From the NCBI GenBank assembly GCA_028095445.1, contig JAOHCJ010000002.1:8798-72797 (forward strand): DNA of 64,000 nt, given 5' to 3'. A program made the position numbers and the translations under genes. The notes under the pieces were generated by a model, which was given only the letters and a program-made list of their open reading frames with translations, had not been told where the DNA came from and did not search any database. Shown piece after piece: positions 29,781 through 40,108 of the stretch (position 1 is the stretch's first letter; each line of letters starts with the position of its first letter). Source of the DNA: Candidatus Pelagibacter sp. (GTDB lineage: Bacteria > Pseudomonadota > Alphaproteobacteria > Pelagibacterales > Pelagibacteraceae).

Positions 29781-31150
29781 AGTAAATAAGCACTTACACC
29801 TAAAAAAGAAACAAATCCGATAACATCCGTTATTGTAGTAACAAAAACACTAGAAGCAATTGCGGGATCAATGTCCATTTTTTTTAAGGTAATTGGGACT
29901 AAAATTCCAAAAAGACCTGCTACGACCATAGTCAGAATCATCGATATTGATATAATTAATGAAAGTAAATTATCATCAAACCACAGTTGAACAATTATTG
30001 CACTAATAATTGCAAAAATAATACCATTTAAGATACCTATATTAAATTCTTTTAAAATATTTCTTCCTAAATTATTTTTAGTAAGATCATTAGTTGCAAG
30101 CGTTCTAACTGTAACAGCTAAAGTTTGCATACCAGCATTTCCGCCCATAGATGCAACAATTGGCATTAAAAAAGCAAGAACTACCATTTGTTCAATTGTA
30201 GCACCGAATAAACTAATAAACCAAGTGGCTAAAAATGCCGTAAATAGATTTAACAATAACCAATTAAATCTTCTTTTTGTTTTTTTAAATACACCATCAG
30301 TTATAACTTCATCTCCAACCCCTGCCAATCTTAGTGCATCTTCTTCTGCTTCTTCTTTTAATACTGTAAGTACATCATCATACATAATCATACCAACAAG
30401 TTTATTAGTTTTATCAACTACTGCAGCAGAATTTAAATTATAGTTTTCAAATAGATTACCCACTTCTTCTTTGTCCATATCCACTGGTATAAACACCTGA
30501 GACTCAGACATAATTGAAATCATTTTAGATTCTCTTGAAGTGGTTAAAACTTTTGAAGAAGGAACTGTACCAATGGGTTTAAACTCCTCATTGACAATAA
30601 AAATTTCTAAAAACTCTTCAGGTAAATCTTTATTTTCCCTAAGATAATCTATTGTTTGGCCGACTGACCAATTACTTGGTATTGCCGTAAAATCTCTCTG
30701 CATTATTCTAGCAGCTGAGTCTTCTGGATAACTTAAACTTTCTAGTAATGCAAAACGATCTTTTGGTGGTAAAGAGCTTAAAATATCATTTTTGTCTTTT
30801 TCATCAACATTTTCTAGTATTGCTATAGCATCATCAGACTCAAGATTTTTTAAAATTGTAACTATTGAGTCTGATGATAAATAGTTAATGATTTCAGATT
30901 GAATAGACTCATTAAGCTCTATAAATACCTCAGGATCAATATTAAAATTATTAAGTTTTATTAAACTTTCTCTTTCATTTTGTGAAAGATGTTCAATTAT
31001 ATCAGCAGCATCTGCTGGATGCATTTCTTTAAAAGAATTAGTAATAAACAGAGCATCATTATTGGCAATTTTCGATGTAACAATTTTGATGTATTCTTTA
31101 TTAAACTCAAAATTTACTTTTTTATCTTTTATTTTTTTTGTTAAAGACAT
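29777..31150 (-). CDS. mgtE: Magnesium transporter MgtE
   Basis: Magnesium-gated Mg2+ channel of the inner membrane. N-terminal MgtE_N helical domain ([18 protein letters not shown] ... [13 protein letters not shown]), two CBS domains (about residues 140-260, with [15 protein letters not shown] and [15 protein letters not shown]), the connecting helix and five C-terminal transmembrane segments including [18 protein letters not shown] and a final [22 protein letters not shown]. The 457-residue length and layout are standard. Divergent from lipB across 61 bp. Confidence 0.95.
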   Translation of the reverse strand: MSLTKKIKDKKVNFEFNKEYIKIVTSKIANNDALFITNSFKEMHPADAADIIEHLSQNERESLIKLNNFNIDPEVFIELNESIQSEIINYLSSDSIVTILKNLESDDAIAILENVDEKDKNDILSSLPPKDRFALLESLSYPEDSAARIMQRDFTAIPSNWSVGQTIDYLRENKDLPEEFLEIFIVNEEFKPIGTVPSSKVLTTSRESKMISIMSESQVFIPVDMDKEEVGNLFENYNLNSAAVVDKTNKLVGMIMYDDVLTVLKEEAEEDALRLAGVGDEVITDGVFKKTKRRFNWLLLNLFTAFLATWFISLFGATIEQMVVLAFLMPIVASMGGNAGMQTLAVTVRTLATNDLTKNNLGRNILKEFNIGILNGIIFAIISAIIVQLWFDDNLLSLIISISMILTMVVAGLFGILVPITLKKMDIDPAIASSVFVTTITDVIGFVSFLGVSAYLL

Positions 31151-31211
31151 AAATTTACCTATAATTCAATTTTGAACTATTAATGTATAATGAGAATAAT
31201 ACAATTTATTA

Positions 31212-31832
31212 ATGAACATAGAAATTAAAAAGTCAATAAAACCGGTAAAATATAAAGATGCAATTAAATTACTTGAAGAAAGATTACAAGATATCAATAA
31301 TAAACAAAAAAAGGATTTAATTTGGATTCTAGAACATGAAGAAATTTATACAGCAGGAACTAGTTATAACAAAAATGAAATCCTAAATAAAGATATTAAT
31401 ATAACTGAAACTAATCGAGGTGGAAAAATTACCTATCATGGTCCAGGGCAAATCATTTGCTATTTTGTAATAGATCTTAAAAAAAGAAAAAAAGACATTA
31501 GAAAATTTATATCTGTAATTGAAAAAACTATTATTGAAAGTTTATCGGAATTTAATATTAAATCATTTGGAGACCCAGAAAATATTGGGATATGGCATGA
31601 TCACAAAAATGAAGTTAAAAAAATAGCAGCTATAGGAGTACGGGTTAGTAAATGGATTGCATATCACGGATTTGCAATTAATGTGAACAACGATTTGAAT
31701 AAATATAAAAATATCATACCTTGTGGAATAACTGATAAAGGCATTACAAATCTTTCAGAAATTAAAGATATTAATTATAAAAATTTAAGCGATATAATTA
31801 TAAAAAACTTTACTAAGAACTTGCAAAGTTAA
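31212..31832 (+). CDS. lipB: Octanoyl-[acyl-carrier-protein] protein N-octanoyltransferase
   Basis: Transfers octanoate from ACP to lipoyl domains, the first step of protein lipoylation. Family motifs are [42 protein letters not shown] (substrate Lys) and the catalytic Cys171 in [15 protein letters not shown]. The 206 residues match the family. Lipoylation is needed for glycine cleavage, which would take up the glycine produced by sarcosine oxidase. The 3' end overlaps the converging pseudouridine synthase gene by 20 bp. Confidence 0.95.
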   Translation: MNIEIKKSIKPVKYKDAIKLLEERLQDINNKQKKDLIWILEHEEIYTAGTSYNKNEILNKDINITETNRGGKITYHGPGQIICYFVIDLKKRKKDIRKFISVIEKTIIESLSEFNIKSFGDPENIGIWHDHKNEVKKIAAIGVRVSKWIAYHGFAINVNNDLNKYKNIIPCGITDKGITNLSEIKDINYKNLSDIIIKNFTKNLQS

Positions 31833-32727
31833 GTCTTTTGGTTTTTAACAACTTTTTAAAATAATCAGGTAATAACGCTGTGTAAGTATATTTTTTATCA
31901 TTAATCATAAATTTAATTTGGTAAGAGTGAAGCATTAAATTTTTATTTATAGCTTTATCAGTGTTATTAAACTTATATTTTTGATCACCATAAATTGGAC
32001 AGCCTTCTGCATAAAGTTGTTTACGTAACTGATGTTTTCTTCCAGTTATTGGTTTCATTTCAACAAGACTACATATAGAATTTTTATCAATCACTCTGTA
32101 AATAGTTTTAGCTTTTTCAATTATTTTTTTGTCATTATCATATCTAGTTAAGTCATCATTCCATTCACCTGAGTCTTTTGGTAGCTCACCATGGCATATC
32201 GCTAAATATGTTTTGTGAACTTTTCTTAATCTAAATAATGAAGTTAGTAATTGAGCCGACTCCCTATGTTTAGCCATAATAAAAACTCCAGAAGTATCTT
32301 TATCCAATCTATGAACAGAAAAAGGTTTTGTATTTTGAAAAATTTCACTACGGGCAAAAATATCTACTAAATTTTTTTTTGACTTTGTACCTCCTTGAAC
32401 AGAAATACCTGAGCTTTTATTCAATACTATGAAATCATCATTATTGTCTATTATTAAATCCTCATTTTTTTTAATTATTTCTTCAGAAGGTTTAAACTTA
32501 ACTGTTTTTTGAATTATAGTTTCTTTAAAATCAAAGTTAAATAAATTGATAACATCTCCTGTTTTTACTTTATGAGAGCTTTTTATCTTTTTATTATTAA
32601 GCTTAACTTTTCCATTTTTTAAACTTTTTTCAATTAGCCCTTGTGGAAAATTACCAAGATTATTTCTTATCCATCTATCAATACGCATATTGCTAAACGT
32701 TGAGTCAACGTTAAATGACTTTTTCAT
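31813..32727 (-). CDS. RluC/RluD-type 23S rRNA pseudouridine synthase
   Basis: Isomerises specific uridines in 23S rRNA. N-terminal S4 RNA-binding domain ([34 protein letters not shown], residues about 14-50) and a catalytic domain with the nucleophile Asp in [18 protein letters not shown], followed by [12 protein letters not shown]. The 304-residue length and [11 protein letters not shown] region resemble RluC. It starts 24 bp after rplQ on the same strand, so it is probably the tail gene of the ribosomal transcript. RluC rather than RluD is likely but not certain. Confidence 0.88.
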   Translation of the reverse strand: MKKSFNVDSTFSNMRIDRWIRNNLGNFPQGLIEKSLKNGKVKLNNKKIKSSHKVKTGDVINLFNFDFKETIIQKTVKFKPSEEIIKKNEDLIIDNNDDFIVLNKSSGISVQGGTKSKKNLVDIFARSEIFQNTKPFSVHRLDKDTSGVFIMAKHRESAQLLTSLFRLRKVHKTYLAICHGELPKDSGEWNDDLTRYDNDKKIIEKAKTIYRVIDKNSICSLVEMKPITGRKHQLRKQLYAEGCPIYGDQKYKFNNTDKAINKNLMLHSYQIKFMINDKKYTYTALLPDYFKKLLKTKRLNFASS

Positions 32728-32751
32728 GGTGATGTAATTTTATATAAAAAA

Positions 32752-33189
32752 TTAAGCAGTAGCTATTTTTTTTTCTTCTTTTTTATCTTTTATAGGATCT
32801 TTTTTCTTTCTATCCACTTTTTTTGCTTCTACATCACGGTCTACAAATTCTATTACTGCCATAGGCGCATTGTCACCATATCTAAATCCTGCTTTGATAA
32901 TTCTCGTGTATCCACCGTTTCTTTTTTCATATCTTTTAGATAAGGTTTTTTTCACTTTATTAGTAGAAGTAATATCCTGTAACTTGGACATTAATGTTTT
33001 TGTAGTTAGTAAAGTTTCTTTTTTACCTAATGTAATAATCTTATCTGCTTGAGGTTTTAAAAATTTAGCTTTAGGTAAAGTCGTAGTAATCTGTTCATAC
33101 TTAATTAAAGAATTTAACATATTCTTTAACAGTGCTTTTCTATGTTCTGATGTTCTATTGAGCTTTTTGTTAGCCATTCCATGTCTCAT
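32752..33189 (-). CDS. rplQ: 50S ribosomal protein L17
   Basis: Large-subunit protein near the exit tunnel. Conserved start ([25 protein letters not shown]) and RYEKRNGGYTRIIKAGFRYGDNAPMAVIEFVD core are clear. A charged Lys/Asp/Glu-rich tail of about 25 residues follows, which is longer than in E. coli (127 aa there, 145 here). It overlaps the rpoA stop by one base and is the last ribosomal gene of the alpha block. Confidence 0.97.
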   Translation of the reverse strand: MRHGMANKKLNRTSEHRKALLKNMLNSLIKYEQITTTLPKAKFLKPQADKIITLGKKETLLTTKTLMSKLQDITSTNKVKKTLSKRYEKRNGGYTRIIKAGFRYGDNAPMAVIEFVDRDVEAKKVDRKKKDPIKDKKEEKKIATA

Positions 33190-34217
33190 TAGATTTGCTC
33201 CTCTAACTTTTTAGACATTTCTGCTATATTATCTGGTGGCCAATTTGGTATTTCCATACCAAGATATAATGACATTCCAGTTAAAACCTCTTTAATTTCA
33301 TTGAGTGATTTTCTACCAAAATTTGGTGTTCTAAGCATCTCTCCCTCTGATTTTTGAACAAGATCTCCTATGTAAATAATATTATCATTTTTTAAACAAT
33401 TCATTGAACGAACTGACAATTCTAATTCATCGACTTTTCTTAATAAATTTTTATTAAATTCCGGTTCAGATGAAACTTCTTTTATCGGTGCTTCTACTGG
33501 TTCGTCAAAATTAACAAACATATTAAGTTGATCTTGAAAAATTCTAGCAGAATAAGCTACTGCATCTTCAGCAGAAATCGAACCGTTTGTCTCAACTTCC
33601 ATTATTAATTTATCATAATCCAAAGCTTTACCTTCCCTAGCTGTACTTATTGAGTACGATACTTTTTTTACAGGACTATATAAAGAGTCTATTGCTATCA
33701 ATCCTAAAGGTGGCTCTTCAGGTTTATTCATTACTGCTGGGACATAACCTTTTCCAGTCCCCACATTCATTTCCATATGAAAATGAGTATTTTCATCTAA
33801 ATTACAAATAACTAAATCTGGATTTAATATTTCAATATCTGTAACAGGAGCTATATCAGAAGCTTTAATTTCACCAGGACCTTTGGCATCTAAAACTAAT
33901 TTTTTTGTTACATCAGTTGAAGATTTTAATGCTAGAGATTTAACATTTAATACAATATCAGTTACATCTTCTCTTACACCTTTGATTGATGTAAATTCAT
34001 GTAAGACACCATCTATTTGTATTGATGTTACTGCTGCACCTCTGATAGATGATAGTAGAATTCTTCTAAGTGAATTTCCTAGAGTAAGCCCATAACCTTT
34101 TTCTAATGGTTCGGCAACAATTTTGGCGTGAGATTTATCCTCACTAATTGTTACATCTAATTGTGCAGGTTTAATTAATGCTTTCCAGTTTTTAGCATTT
34201 ACATTTAAACTTTCCAT
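33189..34217 (-). CDS. rpoA: RNA polymerase alpha subunit
   Basis: Assembly platform of RNA polymerase and contact for UP elements. N-terminal domain with [35 protein letters not shown] and C-terminal helix-hairpin-helix domain ([45 protein letters not shown]). The 342 residues and position between rpsK and rplQ are the common alphaproteobacterial layout. No rpsD (S4) gene sits between rpsK and rpoA, unlike in enterobacteria. Confidence 0.97.
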   Translation of the reverse strand: MESLNVNAKNWKALIKPAQLDVTISEDKSHAKIVAEPLEKGYGLTLGNSLRRILLSSIRGAAVTSIQIDGVLHEFTSIKGVREDVTDIVLNVKSLALKSSTDVTKKLVLDAKGPGEIKASDIAPVTDIEILNPDLVICNLDENTHFHMEMNVGTGKGYVPAVMNKPEEPPLGLIAIDSLYSPVKKVSYSISTAREGKALDYDKLIMEVETNGSISAEDAVAYSARIFQDQLNMFVNFDEPVEAPIKEVSSEPEFNKNLLRKVDELELSVRSMNCLKNDNIIYIGDLVQKSEGEMLRTPNFGRKSLNEIKEVLTGMSLYLGMEIPNWPPDNIAEMSKKLEEQI

Positions 34218-34220
34218 TTA

Positions 34221-34673
34221 CTAAACTCTCCTTTTTTTTGGTGGTCTTACGCCGTTATGTGGCATTGGTGTTGTATCTTTAATTGAAAGAATTTTAAATC
34301 CTCGTGCTTGTAAAGCTCTTAATGCAGTTTCTCTACCTGAGCCAGGTCCTTTTACTTCAACTGATAAAGTTTTCATTCCAAATTCCAAAGCTTTTGATGC
34401 TGCAGCATCGGCTGCTATTTGTGCTGCATAAGGAGTAGATTTTCTTGAACCTTTAAAACCTTTTTGACCTGAAGATGCCCAAGATATAACATTTCCATTA
34501 GTATCAGCTATTGAAATTATTGTGTTGTTAAATGTAGACTGAACATAAGCTATACCATTAAGAATATTTTTTTTTACTTTCTTCTTTTTAGAATAAGTGC
34601 TTTTTTTAGATTTTTTATCTACTTTTTTTTCAACAATAGATTCTTTATTTTCAACTTTATCAACTTTAGCCAT
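34221..34673 (-). CDS. rpsK: 30S ribosomal protein S11, with a lysine-rich N-terminal extension
   Basis: Small-subunit platform protein. The core ([47 protein letters not shown] and [15 protein letters not shown]) is highly conserved. Residues 1-34 are a Lys/Glu/Val-rich extension (for example [21 protein letters not shown]) that makes the protein 150 aa against about 129 in E. coli. An internal start is not obvious, so the extension appears genuine. It lies 3 bp from rpoA and 5 bp from rpsM. Confidence 0.95.
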   Translation of the reverse strand: MAKVDKVENKESIVEKKVDKKSKKSTYSKKKKVKKNILNGIAYVQSTFNNTIISIADTNGNVISWASSGQKGFKGSRKSTPYAAQIAADAAASKALEFGMKTLSVEVKGPGSGRETALRALQARGFKILSIKDTTPMPHNGVRPPKKRRV

Positions 34674-34678
34674 AATTT

Positions 34679-35062
34679 TTACTTTTTTAGTGGTGTTAAT
34701 TTTTTGCCTGCAATTGCAATAGCCTTACCTTTTCTTGTTCTTGCATTGCATCTTGTTCTTTGTCCTCTTACAGGTAATTTTTTTCTATGTCTTGACCCTC
34801 TGTAGCATGCAAGATCAATCAGTCTTTTAATTGTTAAAGAATAATCTCTTCTTAAATCTCCTTCAACTTTAAAATTTTCATCAATATATTCTCTAATTTT
34901 TAAAATATCATCATCTGTTAGTTCATTGATTCTTTTTTTTTTAGGAATTTCTAAAGAAGAACAAATCTGATTAGAAAACTTATCTCCAATACCATAGATA
35001 TACGTTAGACCTATGTGAACAAGTTTATTTTGGGGGATATTTACACCTGCTATACGAGCCAT
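34679..35062 (-). CDS. rpsM: 30S ribosomal protein S13
   Basis: Head protein of the small subunit that contacts the P-site tRNA and the B1 bridges. It begins [30 protein letters not shown] and ends with [34 protein letters not shown]. The 127-residue length is normal. It is the first gene of the alpha block, and a promoter-like site is present at 35086-35113. The spc-type rpmJ (L36) gene often found just upstream is absent. Confidence 0.97.
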   Translation of the reverse strand: MARIAGVNIPQNKLVHIGLTYIYGIGDKFSNQICSSLEIPKKKRINELTDDDILKIREYIDENFKVEGDLRRDYSLTIKRLIDLACYRGSRHRKKLPVRGQRTRCNARTRKGKAIAIAGKKLTPLKK

Positions 35063-35085
35063 ATTTTTGAGATTAATTTTAGCCT

Positions 35086-35113
35086 TTTATATAAGAAGAT
35101 GTTCTAAAGTCAA
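35086..35113 (-). promoter_or_regulatory. Probable sigma-70-type promoter of the alpha (rpsM) block
   Basis: On the minus strand TTGACT (35108-35113) and TATAAA (35086-35091) are separated by 16 bp, each matching five of six consensus bases. They lie in the 55-bp gap between adk and rpsM. The -10 is about 24 bp before the rpsM ATG. It suggests that rpsM-rpsK-rpoA-rplQ can be transcribed independently of the S10/spc genes. Confidence 0.55.
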
Positions 35114-35117
35114 TGTC

Positions 35118-35681
35118 TTAAACCTCAAGAATATCATTGATTTTGCTTGTTATTTGACCAATTTCTAAAGTTCCATCAATTTCATAAAAATTTAAATTTT
35201 TAGAATAGAAATCTAAGACTGGTCTGGTTGTTTCCATGTAAGTATCATACCTTTTAAGAATAGTGTTTGAATCATCATCCAACCTTTTTTCTAAAATTTT
35301 TCTTTTCTCAATTCTTTTTATAATTGTGTCTTTATTTACATTAAGAAAAAAAATAAAATCTATTTTTTGTTTAGAGCCATCTAGTAACAAATCTAAATTT
35401 TTAGCCTGGCTTAACGATCTAGGATAACCATCAAATATTAATTTATTCTTTTTTTGAGGATCAAACAAAATATTTTTTATAAGATTATTTACTATGTCAT
35501 CATTAACAAATTTTCCTTCATTCATGTTATTAATTATCTTTTTTCCAATTTCTGAATCTTTTTCTATTTCATCTCTTAACATGTCACCAGTTGATATTTG
35601 AAAACAATTCAATTTCTTAACTAAATACCTAGACTGCGTTCCCTTTCCTGCTCCTGGAGGGCCAAATAAAATAATATTCAC
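35118..35681 (-). CDS. adk: Adenylate kinase
   Basis: Interconverts ATP+AMP and 2 ADP. The P-loop GPPGAGKGTQ (residues 7-16) opens the protein, with FQISTGDMLRDEI, DGYPRSLSQAKNL and the short LID region after KRIEKRKILEKR. The 187-residue length means the short-LID form, without the zinc-binding lid of longer enzymes. It sits directly after secY (4 bp gap), the standard spc order. Confidence 0.96.
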   Translation of the reverse strand: MNIILFGPPGAGKGTQSRYLVKKLNCFQISTGDMLRDEIEKDSEIGKKIINNMNEGKFVNDDIVNNLIKNILFDPQKKNKLIFDGYPRSLSQAKNLDLLLDGSKQKIDFIFFLNVNKDTIIKRIEKRKILEKRLDDDSNTILKRYDTYMETTRPVLDFYSKNLNFYEIDGTLEIGQITSKINDILEV

Positions 35682-35685
35682 GTTG

Positions 35686-36966
35686 TTACTTACCGAATTT
35701 AGTTTTTTTGATTAATTGCTCATATTGAGAACTCATTAATCTAGTTTGAATTTGAGTAACAGTATCAATTGCAACTACCACAACAATTAAAATTGACGTT
35801 CCACCAAGATAAAATGGTATAGGATAATTTGCAATTAAAAATTCTGGCATTAAACATACTAGAGTTAAATAAAGCGCACCAATTGTTGTTAGCTTTGTCA
35901 CAATATTCTCAATGTATAAAGCAGTATTCTCTCCGGGTCTAATTCCAGGTACAAAACCTCCATACTTTCTTAAATTATCAGCAGTCTCTACTGGATTAAA
36001 AGTTATAGATGTATAAAAAAAAGTAAAAAATATTATTCCTGAAGCATATAATAGCATGTAAAGAGGCTGACCCTGTGTAAAAAAAGAACTTATATTTAAA
36101 AATGTATCATTGTCAGAAAAATTAAAATTAGAAAAAGTTACCGGTAGCAATAATAATGCTGAAGCAAAAATAGCAGGAATTACACCTGCTTGATTTATTT
36201 TTAGTGGTAAATGAGAAGACTCACCACCATACATTTTATTACCCATTTGTCTTTTTGGATAATTAATAAGAATTTTTCTTAAAGCTCTTTCCATAAAAAC
36301 TATAAATAAAATAGTTGCAATCAATAAAACAAAAATTGCAATTATCATTATTGTAGATACTGCTCCAGTTCTTCCAAGCTCAAAAGTTGTTACCAACGCC
36401 CTAGGTATTTCTGCAACAATTCCAGCAAAAATAATTAAAGAAATACCATTACCAATACCTCTTTGAGTTATCTGTTCACCCAGCCACATTAAAAACATTG
36501 TTCCAGCCACTATAGTAGTCACTGTAGTAATTTTAAAAAACATTCCTGGGTTAATTACTAAATCTGGAGACGATTCAAGACCCATGGACAATCCATAGCC
36601 TTGAACTGTTGCTAACATAACGGTTCCATATCTTGTTATTTGTGTAATTTTAGCTCTTCCTACTTCACCCTGAGCTTTTAGATGTTTGAAGTAATCAGAT
36701 ACTCCTGTCAATAACTGAACAATGATAGAAGAAGAAATATATGGCATTATACCAAGTGCAAATATAGCCATTCTACTCACGGCCCCTCCAGCAAAAACAT
36801 TAAACATTCCAAGCAAGCCTTTTTGATTGCCACTCATCATTACTTGTAATTGTTCTGGATCAATTCCTGGTAGAGGAACAAAAGTTCCAAATCTATAAAC
36901 AGCCAATATGAAGATTGTAAATATTATACGATTTTTAAGATCATTAGTTTGAGAAGATGAACTCAT
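35686..36966 (-). CDS. secY: Preprotein translocase subunit SecY
   Basis: Channel subunit of the Sec translocon. The 426 residues show ten hydrophobic segments and the conserved loops VYRFGTFVPLPGID, GIMPYISSSIIVQLLT, QRGIGNGISLIIFAGIVAEIP and the cytoplasmic FNPVETADNLRKYGGFVPGIRPG. It lies between rplO (10 bp) and adk (4 bp). Its partner SecE is encoded at the upstream end of the cluster (59674-59865). SecG is not in the window. Confidence 0.97.
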   Translation of the reverse strand: MSSSSQTNDLKNRIIFTIFILAVYRFGTFVPLPGIDPEQLQVMMSGNQKGLLGMFNVFAGGAVSRMAIFALGIMPYISSSIIVQLLTGVSDYFKHLKAQGEVGRAKITQITRYGTVMLATVQGYGLSMGLESSPDLVINPGMFFKITTVTTIVAGTMFLMWLGEQITQRGIGNGISLIIFAGIVAEIPRALVTTFELGRTGAVSTIMIIAIFVLLIATILFIVFMERALRKILINYPKRQMGNKMYGGESSHLPLKINQAGVIPAIFASALLLLPVTFSNFNFSDNDTFLNISSFFTQGQPLYMLLYASGIIFFTFFYTSITFNPVETADNLRKYGGFVPGIRPGENTALYIENIVTKLTTIGALYLTLVCLMPEFLIANYPIPFYLGGTSILIVVVVAIDTVTQIQTRLMSSQYEQLIKKTKFGK

Positions 36967-36976
36967 AATATCTTAA

Positions 36977-37429
36977 TTATTTTTTTAACTGTACTGTACT
37001 GCCAGCTGTCTCTAGTTTTTTAATTGCTGATTTTGATATCAAATCAGCTTCTATGTTTACTTTTTCTTTAACATCACCTGTACCTAGAATTTTTAATTTT
37101 TGAGAATTTTTATTTATCAATTTTAGTTTTTTAAAAAGTTCTATATTTATTTTATCAGTTGCTTTAATAGTTTTTTCATCGATAAACGATTGAATTTTGT
37201 CTAAGTTCATTATTGCAATATTAATTTTTCCAAATGAGTTGAATCCTCTTTTTGGTAATCTTCTGTATAAAGGCATTTGACCACCTTCAAATGCTTTAAT
37301 GGCTACACCGGATCTTGATTTTTGACCTTTAACTCCTCTACCCGAGGTTTTCCCTTTTCCTGATCCGATTCCTCTTCCAACTCTAAGTTTAGTTTTAGTA
37401 ACTTTTCCTGTAGTATTTAATGTGCTCAT
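36977..37429 (-). CDS. rplO: 50S ribosomal protein L15
   Basis: Large-subunit assembly protein. Its glycine-rich N-terminus is diagnostic (KLRVGRGIGSGKGKTSGRGVKGQKSRSG), followed by GGQMPLYRRLPKRGFNS. At 150 residues it is normal. Its start overlaps the rpsE stop by one base, leaving no room for the rpmD (L30) gene that usually lies between rpsE and rplO. Confidence 0.97.
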   Translation of the reverse strand: MSTLNTTGKVTKTKLRVGRGIGSGKGKTSGRGVKGQKSRSGVAIKAFEGGQMPLYRRLPKRGFNSFGKINIAIMNLDKIQSFIDEKTIKATDKINIELFKKLKLINKNSQKLKILGTGDVKEKVNIEADLISKSAIKKLETAGSTVQLKK

Positions 37430-37941
37430 TATCCTCTTTTTTCAATTACTTCAGAAATTTTTTTATTTCTAATTGTTGATATATGTTTTGGTGAATTTTG
37501 TTTAGATAATGCTTTCATTGTCGCTCTAATCATATTGTGTGGGTTAGATGTTCCCATTGATTTAGCAACAATATCCTTAATACCCAGTACTTCGCAGACA
37601 GCTCTAACTGGGCCACCAGCAATAATCCCAGTCCCTTTTGAGGCGGCTCTTAAAACTATTTTTCCAGCGCCATCTTTTGCATAAACATCATGGTGTATTG
37701 TTCTTCCTTCTCTTAAAGGTATATGGATTAATTTTCTTCGAGCTGTTTCATTCGCTTTTTTTATCGCATCAGGAACTTGTTTTGCTTTAGCGTGAGCTAT
37801 TCCAATCTTCCCAGCTTGATTACCGACAACTACTAGTGCTGAAAAACCAAACCTACGACCACCTTTGACCACTTTTGTAATTCTATTAATGTGTACTAAT
37901 TTTTCTAAAATATCATCATTTTTTTTATCTTTAAAGTCCAT
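37429..37941 (-). CDS. rpsE: 30S ribosomal protein S5
   Basis: Small-subunit fidelity protein. Typical segments are LVHINRITKVVKGGRRFGFSALVVVGN, GRTIHHDVYAKDGAGKIVLRAASKGTGIIAGGPVRAV and GIKDIVAKSMGTSNPHNMIRATMKAL. The 170 residues are full length and lie 2 bp from rplR. Confidence 0.97.
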   Translation of the reverse strand: MDFKDKKNDDILEKLVHINRITKVVKGGRRFGFSALVVVGNQAGKIGIAHAKAKQVPDAIKKANETARRKLIHIPLREGRTIHHDVYAKDGAGKIVLRAASKGTGIIAGGPVRAVCEVLGIKDIVAKSMGTSNPHNMIRATMKALSKQNSPKHISTIRNKKISEVIEKRG

Positions 37942-37943
37942 AA

Positions 37944-38300
37944 TTAAAAATCCATTCCATTTTTACGTAAAGTTTCAGCAAATATTTTAACTCTTCCATG
38001 GTATTTATATATACCTCTATCAAAATATATCTTCGTTATTTTTTTATCTTGTGCTTTTTTTGCTAGCTTTTCAGCTACAATTTTAGAAAGTTCTGTTTTG
38101 TTAACTTTATTCATTGATTTAATTTCCTTTTCTACAGAAGAACATGAAATTAAGGTAATATTTTTAACATCATCAATTATTTGTGCAGAAATATTTTTTG
38201 ACGATCTAGATATACTCAATCTTAGTCTATCAGCAGCTGATACTTTTTTACCTTTATTTCTGACTCTAAATTTTTTACGATCAACAGTTTTTAATTTCAT
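37944..38300 (-). CDS. rplR: 50S ribosomal protein L18
   Basis: 5S rRNA-binding protein of the central protuberance. Features: [20 protein letters not shown], an internal Ser/Lys-rich turn, and [26 protein letters not shown] at the C-terminus. The 118 residues are usual. It overlaps the rplF stop by one base. Confidence 0.96.
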   Translation of the reverse strand: MKLKTVDRKKFRVRNKGKKVSAADRLRLSISRSSKNISAQIIDDVKNITLISCSSVEKEIKSMNKVNKTELSKIVAEKLAKKAQDKKITKIYFDRGIYKYHGRVKIFAETLRKNGMDF

Positions 38301-38839
38301 TATTTTTTCTTTCCTTCTTTTCTTAATATATGTTGACCTTGTTCTCTTATACCCTTACCTTTGTAAGGCTCGGGTTTTCTAAAAGACTTTATTTTTGAGA
38401 CAACCATTCCAACTTGCTGTTTGTCATGACCACTAATTTTTACAATTGTTTGTTTTTCAACAACTATTTTAATTCCCTCTGGAATATCAAAATTTATATC
38501 ATGGCTATAACCTAATTGAAGGTTAAGCTGAGTACCTTTTAAAGCAGCTCTGTATCCAACGCCAACTAATTCTAAAGTCTTCTCATATCCAGTGCTAGAT
38601 CCAATTACTGCATTATTGATCAAACTTCTATTCATTCCCCATAATCTTTTAGAATTTTGGTCAACTTTTTTTGGTTTGATAGATATTTCTTTTCCATCTG
38701 ATATGACAACATTAAACATTTCTAAATCAACATTAACTGATTTTTTTCCTAATGGTCCTTCAATATTTAAAACATTGCCAGACATTACTGCTTTTACTTT
38801 TTCTGGAATTGTAATATTTATTTTACCAATTTTAGACAT
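38300..38839 (-). CDS. rplF: 50S ribosomal protein L6
   Basis: Large-subunit protein near the factor-binding site. Shows [17 protein letters not shown] at the start, [36 protein letters not shown] in the centre and the conserved C-terminal segment [11 protein letters not shown]. The 179-residue length is normal; it shares one base with rpsH. Confidence 0.97.
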   Translation of the reverse strand: MSKIGKINITIPEKVKAVMSGNVLNIEGPLGKKSVNVDLEMFNVVISDGKEISIKPKKVDQNSKRLWGMNRSLINNAVIGSSTGYEKTLELVGVGYRAALKGTQLNLQLGYSHDINFDIPEGIKIVVEKQTIVKISGHDKQQVGMVVSKIKSFRKPEPYKGKGIREQGQHILRKEGKKK

Positions 38840-39234
38840 TAAAATACCTTACAAATTATTTCTCCACCAACTTTTTGCTTTCTTGCGTCAACGTCAGTCA
38901 TAACACCTTTTGGTGTGGAGATTATTGCTATACCAAGTCCACCATTAATTTTTGGTAAACTATCAGCACTAGAAAAAATTCTTCTTCCTGGTTTGGATAT
39001 TCTTTCAAAAGTACTAATTACGGGATTTCCCGAATAATATTTTAGATCAACTGATAATACAGGTTTATTTGAATCTTTTTCAATTTTATAATCTTTTATA
39101 AATCCTTCTGATTTTAAAATATCCGCAATTTTAACTTTAAAGTTAGAAGAGGGTAAAACTACTTTTTTATGATTTCTCACTTGTGCATTTTTTATTCTTG
39201 CTATCATATCACCTATTGGATCACTTAAACTCAT
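38839..39234 (-). CDS. rpsH: 30S ribosomal protein S8
   Basis: 16S rRNA-binding assembly protein. Family segments are SLSDPIGDMIARIKNAQVRNHKKVVLPSS and KINGGLGIAIISTPKGVMTDVDARKQKVGGEIICKVF. The 131 residues are standard. In many bacteria S8 represses the spc operon by binding its mRNA near rplE; no such site was identified here. Confidence 0.97.
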   Translation of the reverse strand: MSLSDPIGDMIARIKNAQVRNHKKVVLPSSNFKVKIADILKSEGFIKDYKIEKDSNKPVLSVDLKYYSGNPVISTFERISKPGRRIFSSADSLPKINGGLGIAIISTPKGVMTDVDARKQKVGGEIICKVF

Positions 39235-39245
39235 ATTTTTCCTTT

Positions 39246-39551
39246 CTACCAGCTGGACTTAGTCATGCCTGGAATTAATCCATGTAATCCTAAGTCTCTT
39301 AAAGCTATTCTTGATATTTTTAATTTTCTATATACTCCATGGGGTCTACCTGTAATTTGACATCTATTCATTACTCTACTTTTGGCTGAATTCCTTGGTA
39401 AATTTGACAGTTTTTGTTGTGCTTTAAAACGTTCTTCTAAAGAAATTTTTTTATTCATTACAATTTTTTTCAAAGCTTGTCTTTTTTTAAAAAGCCTATC
39501 TGAAAGTATAATTCTTTTATTATTCTTATTTACTGCGCTTACTTTGGCCAT
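39246..39551 (-). CDS. rpsN: 30S ribosomal protein S14 (zinc-free form)
   Basis: Small-subunit head protein of 101 residues, the long form without the CxxC zinc ribbon. It begins MAKVSAVNKNNKRIILSDRLF and contains NLPRNSAKSRVMNRCQITGRPHGVYRKLKISRIALRDLGLHGLIPGMTKSSW. It lies 11 bp from rpsH and 2 bp from rplE. Confidence 0.97.
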   Translation of the reverse strand: MAKVSAVNKNNKRIILSDRLFKKRQALKKIVMNKKISLEERFKAQQKLSNLPRNSAKSRVMNRCQITGRPHGVYRKLKISRIALRDLGLHGLIPGMTKSSW

Positions 39552-39553
39552 TC

Positions 39554-40108
39554 TTAATTATCTCCTTTTTTAATAAATGGAAAATTTAGTTTTTCAAGAA
39601 GAGCAAAACTATGCTCTTTATTTAATGCAGAAATTACGACTACAATATCTAAACCTCTAATTTTATCTATTCTATCAAAATTTACTTCAGGAAAAATTAT
39701 ATGCTCTTTAATTCCAAAAGTATAATTACCAAATTTGTCAAATCCATTAGCTGACAATCCTCTAAAATCTTTAATTCTTGGTAATGCTATATTAACTAGT
39801 CTATCTATAAACTCGTACATTTTGTTGCCTCTTAATGTTACTTTTAAACCTGCATTTGTACCTTTTCTTGTTTTAAAATTTGCAACAGATTTTTTGAATT
39901 TTGTTACAGTTGGCTTTTGACCAGTTATTTTTCCTAAATCCTCTTCTGTAGACTTTAAAATTTTTGCATCTGCACCGTCTAGACCAAGTCCCATGTTCAA
40001 AACAACTTTTTCAAGTTTTGGACCCATATATGTGTTTTTAAAACCCAATTTCTCTTTAAGAGCTGGCTGAATTTCTTTATAATATAATTCTTTTAATCTT
40101 GGTGTCAT
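39554..40108 (-). CDS. rplE: 50S ribosomal protein L5
   Basis: 5S rRNA-binding protein that contacts the P-site tRNA. Shows TPRLKELYYKEIQPALKEKLGFKN, LEKVVLNMGLG, TGQKPTVTKFKKSVANFKTRKG and the C-terminal segment HIIFPEVNFDRIDKIRGLDIVVV. The 184 residues are typical. It overlaps the rplX stop by one base. Confidence 0.97.
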   Translation of the reverse strand: MTPRLKELYYKEIQPALKEKLGFKNTYMGPKLEKVVLNMGLGLDGADAKILKSTEEDLGKITGQKPTVTKFKKSVANFKTRKGTNAGLKVTLRGNKMYEFIDRLVNIALPRIKDFRGLSANGFDKFGNYTFGIKEHIIFPEVNFDRIDKIRGLDIVVVISALNKEHSFALLEKLNFPFIKKGDN

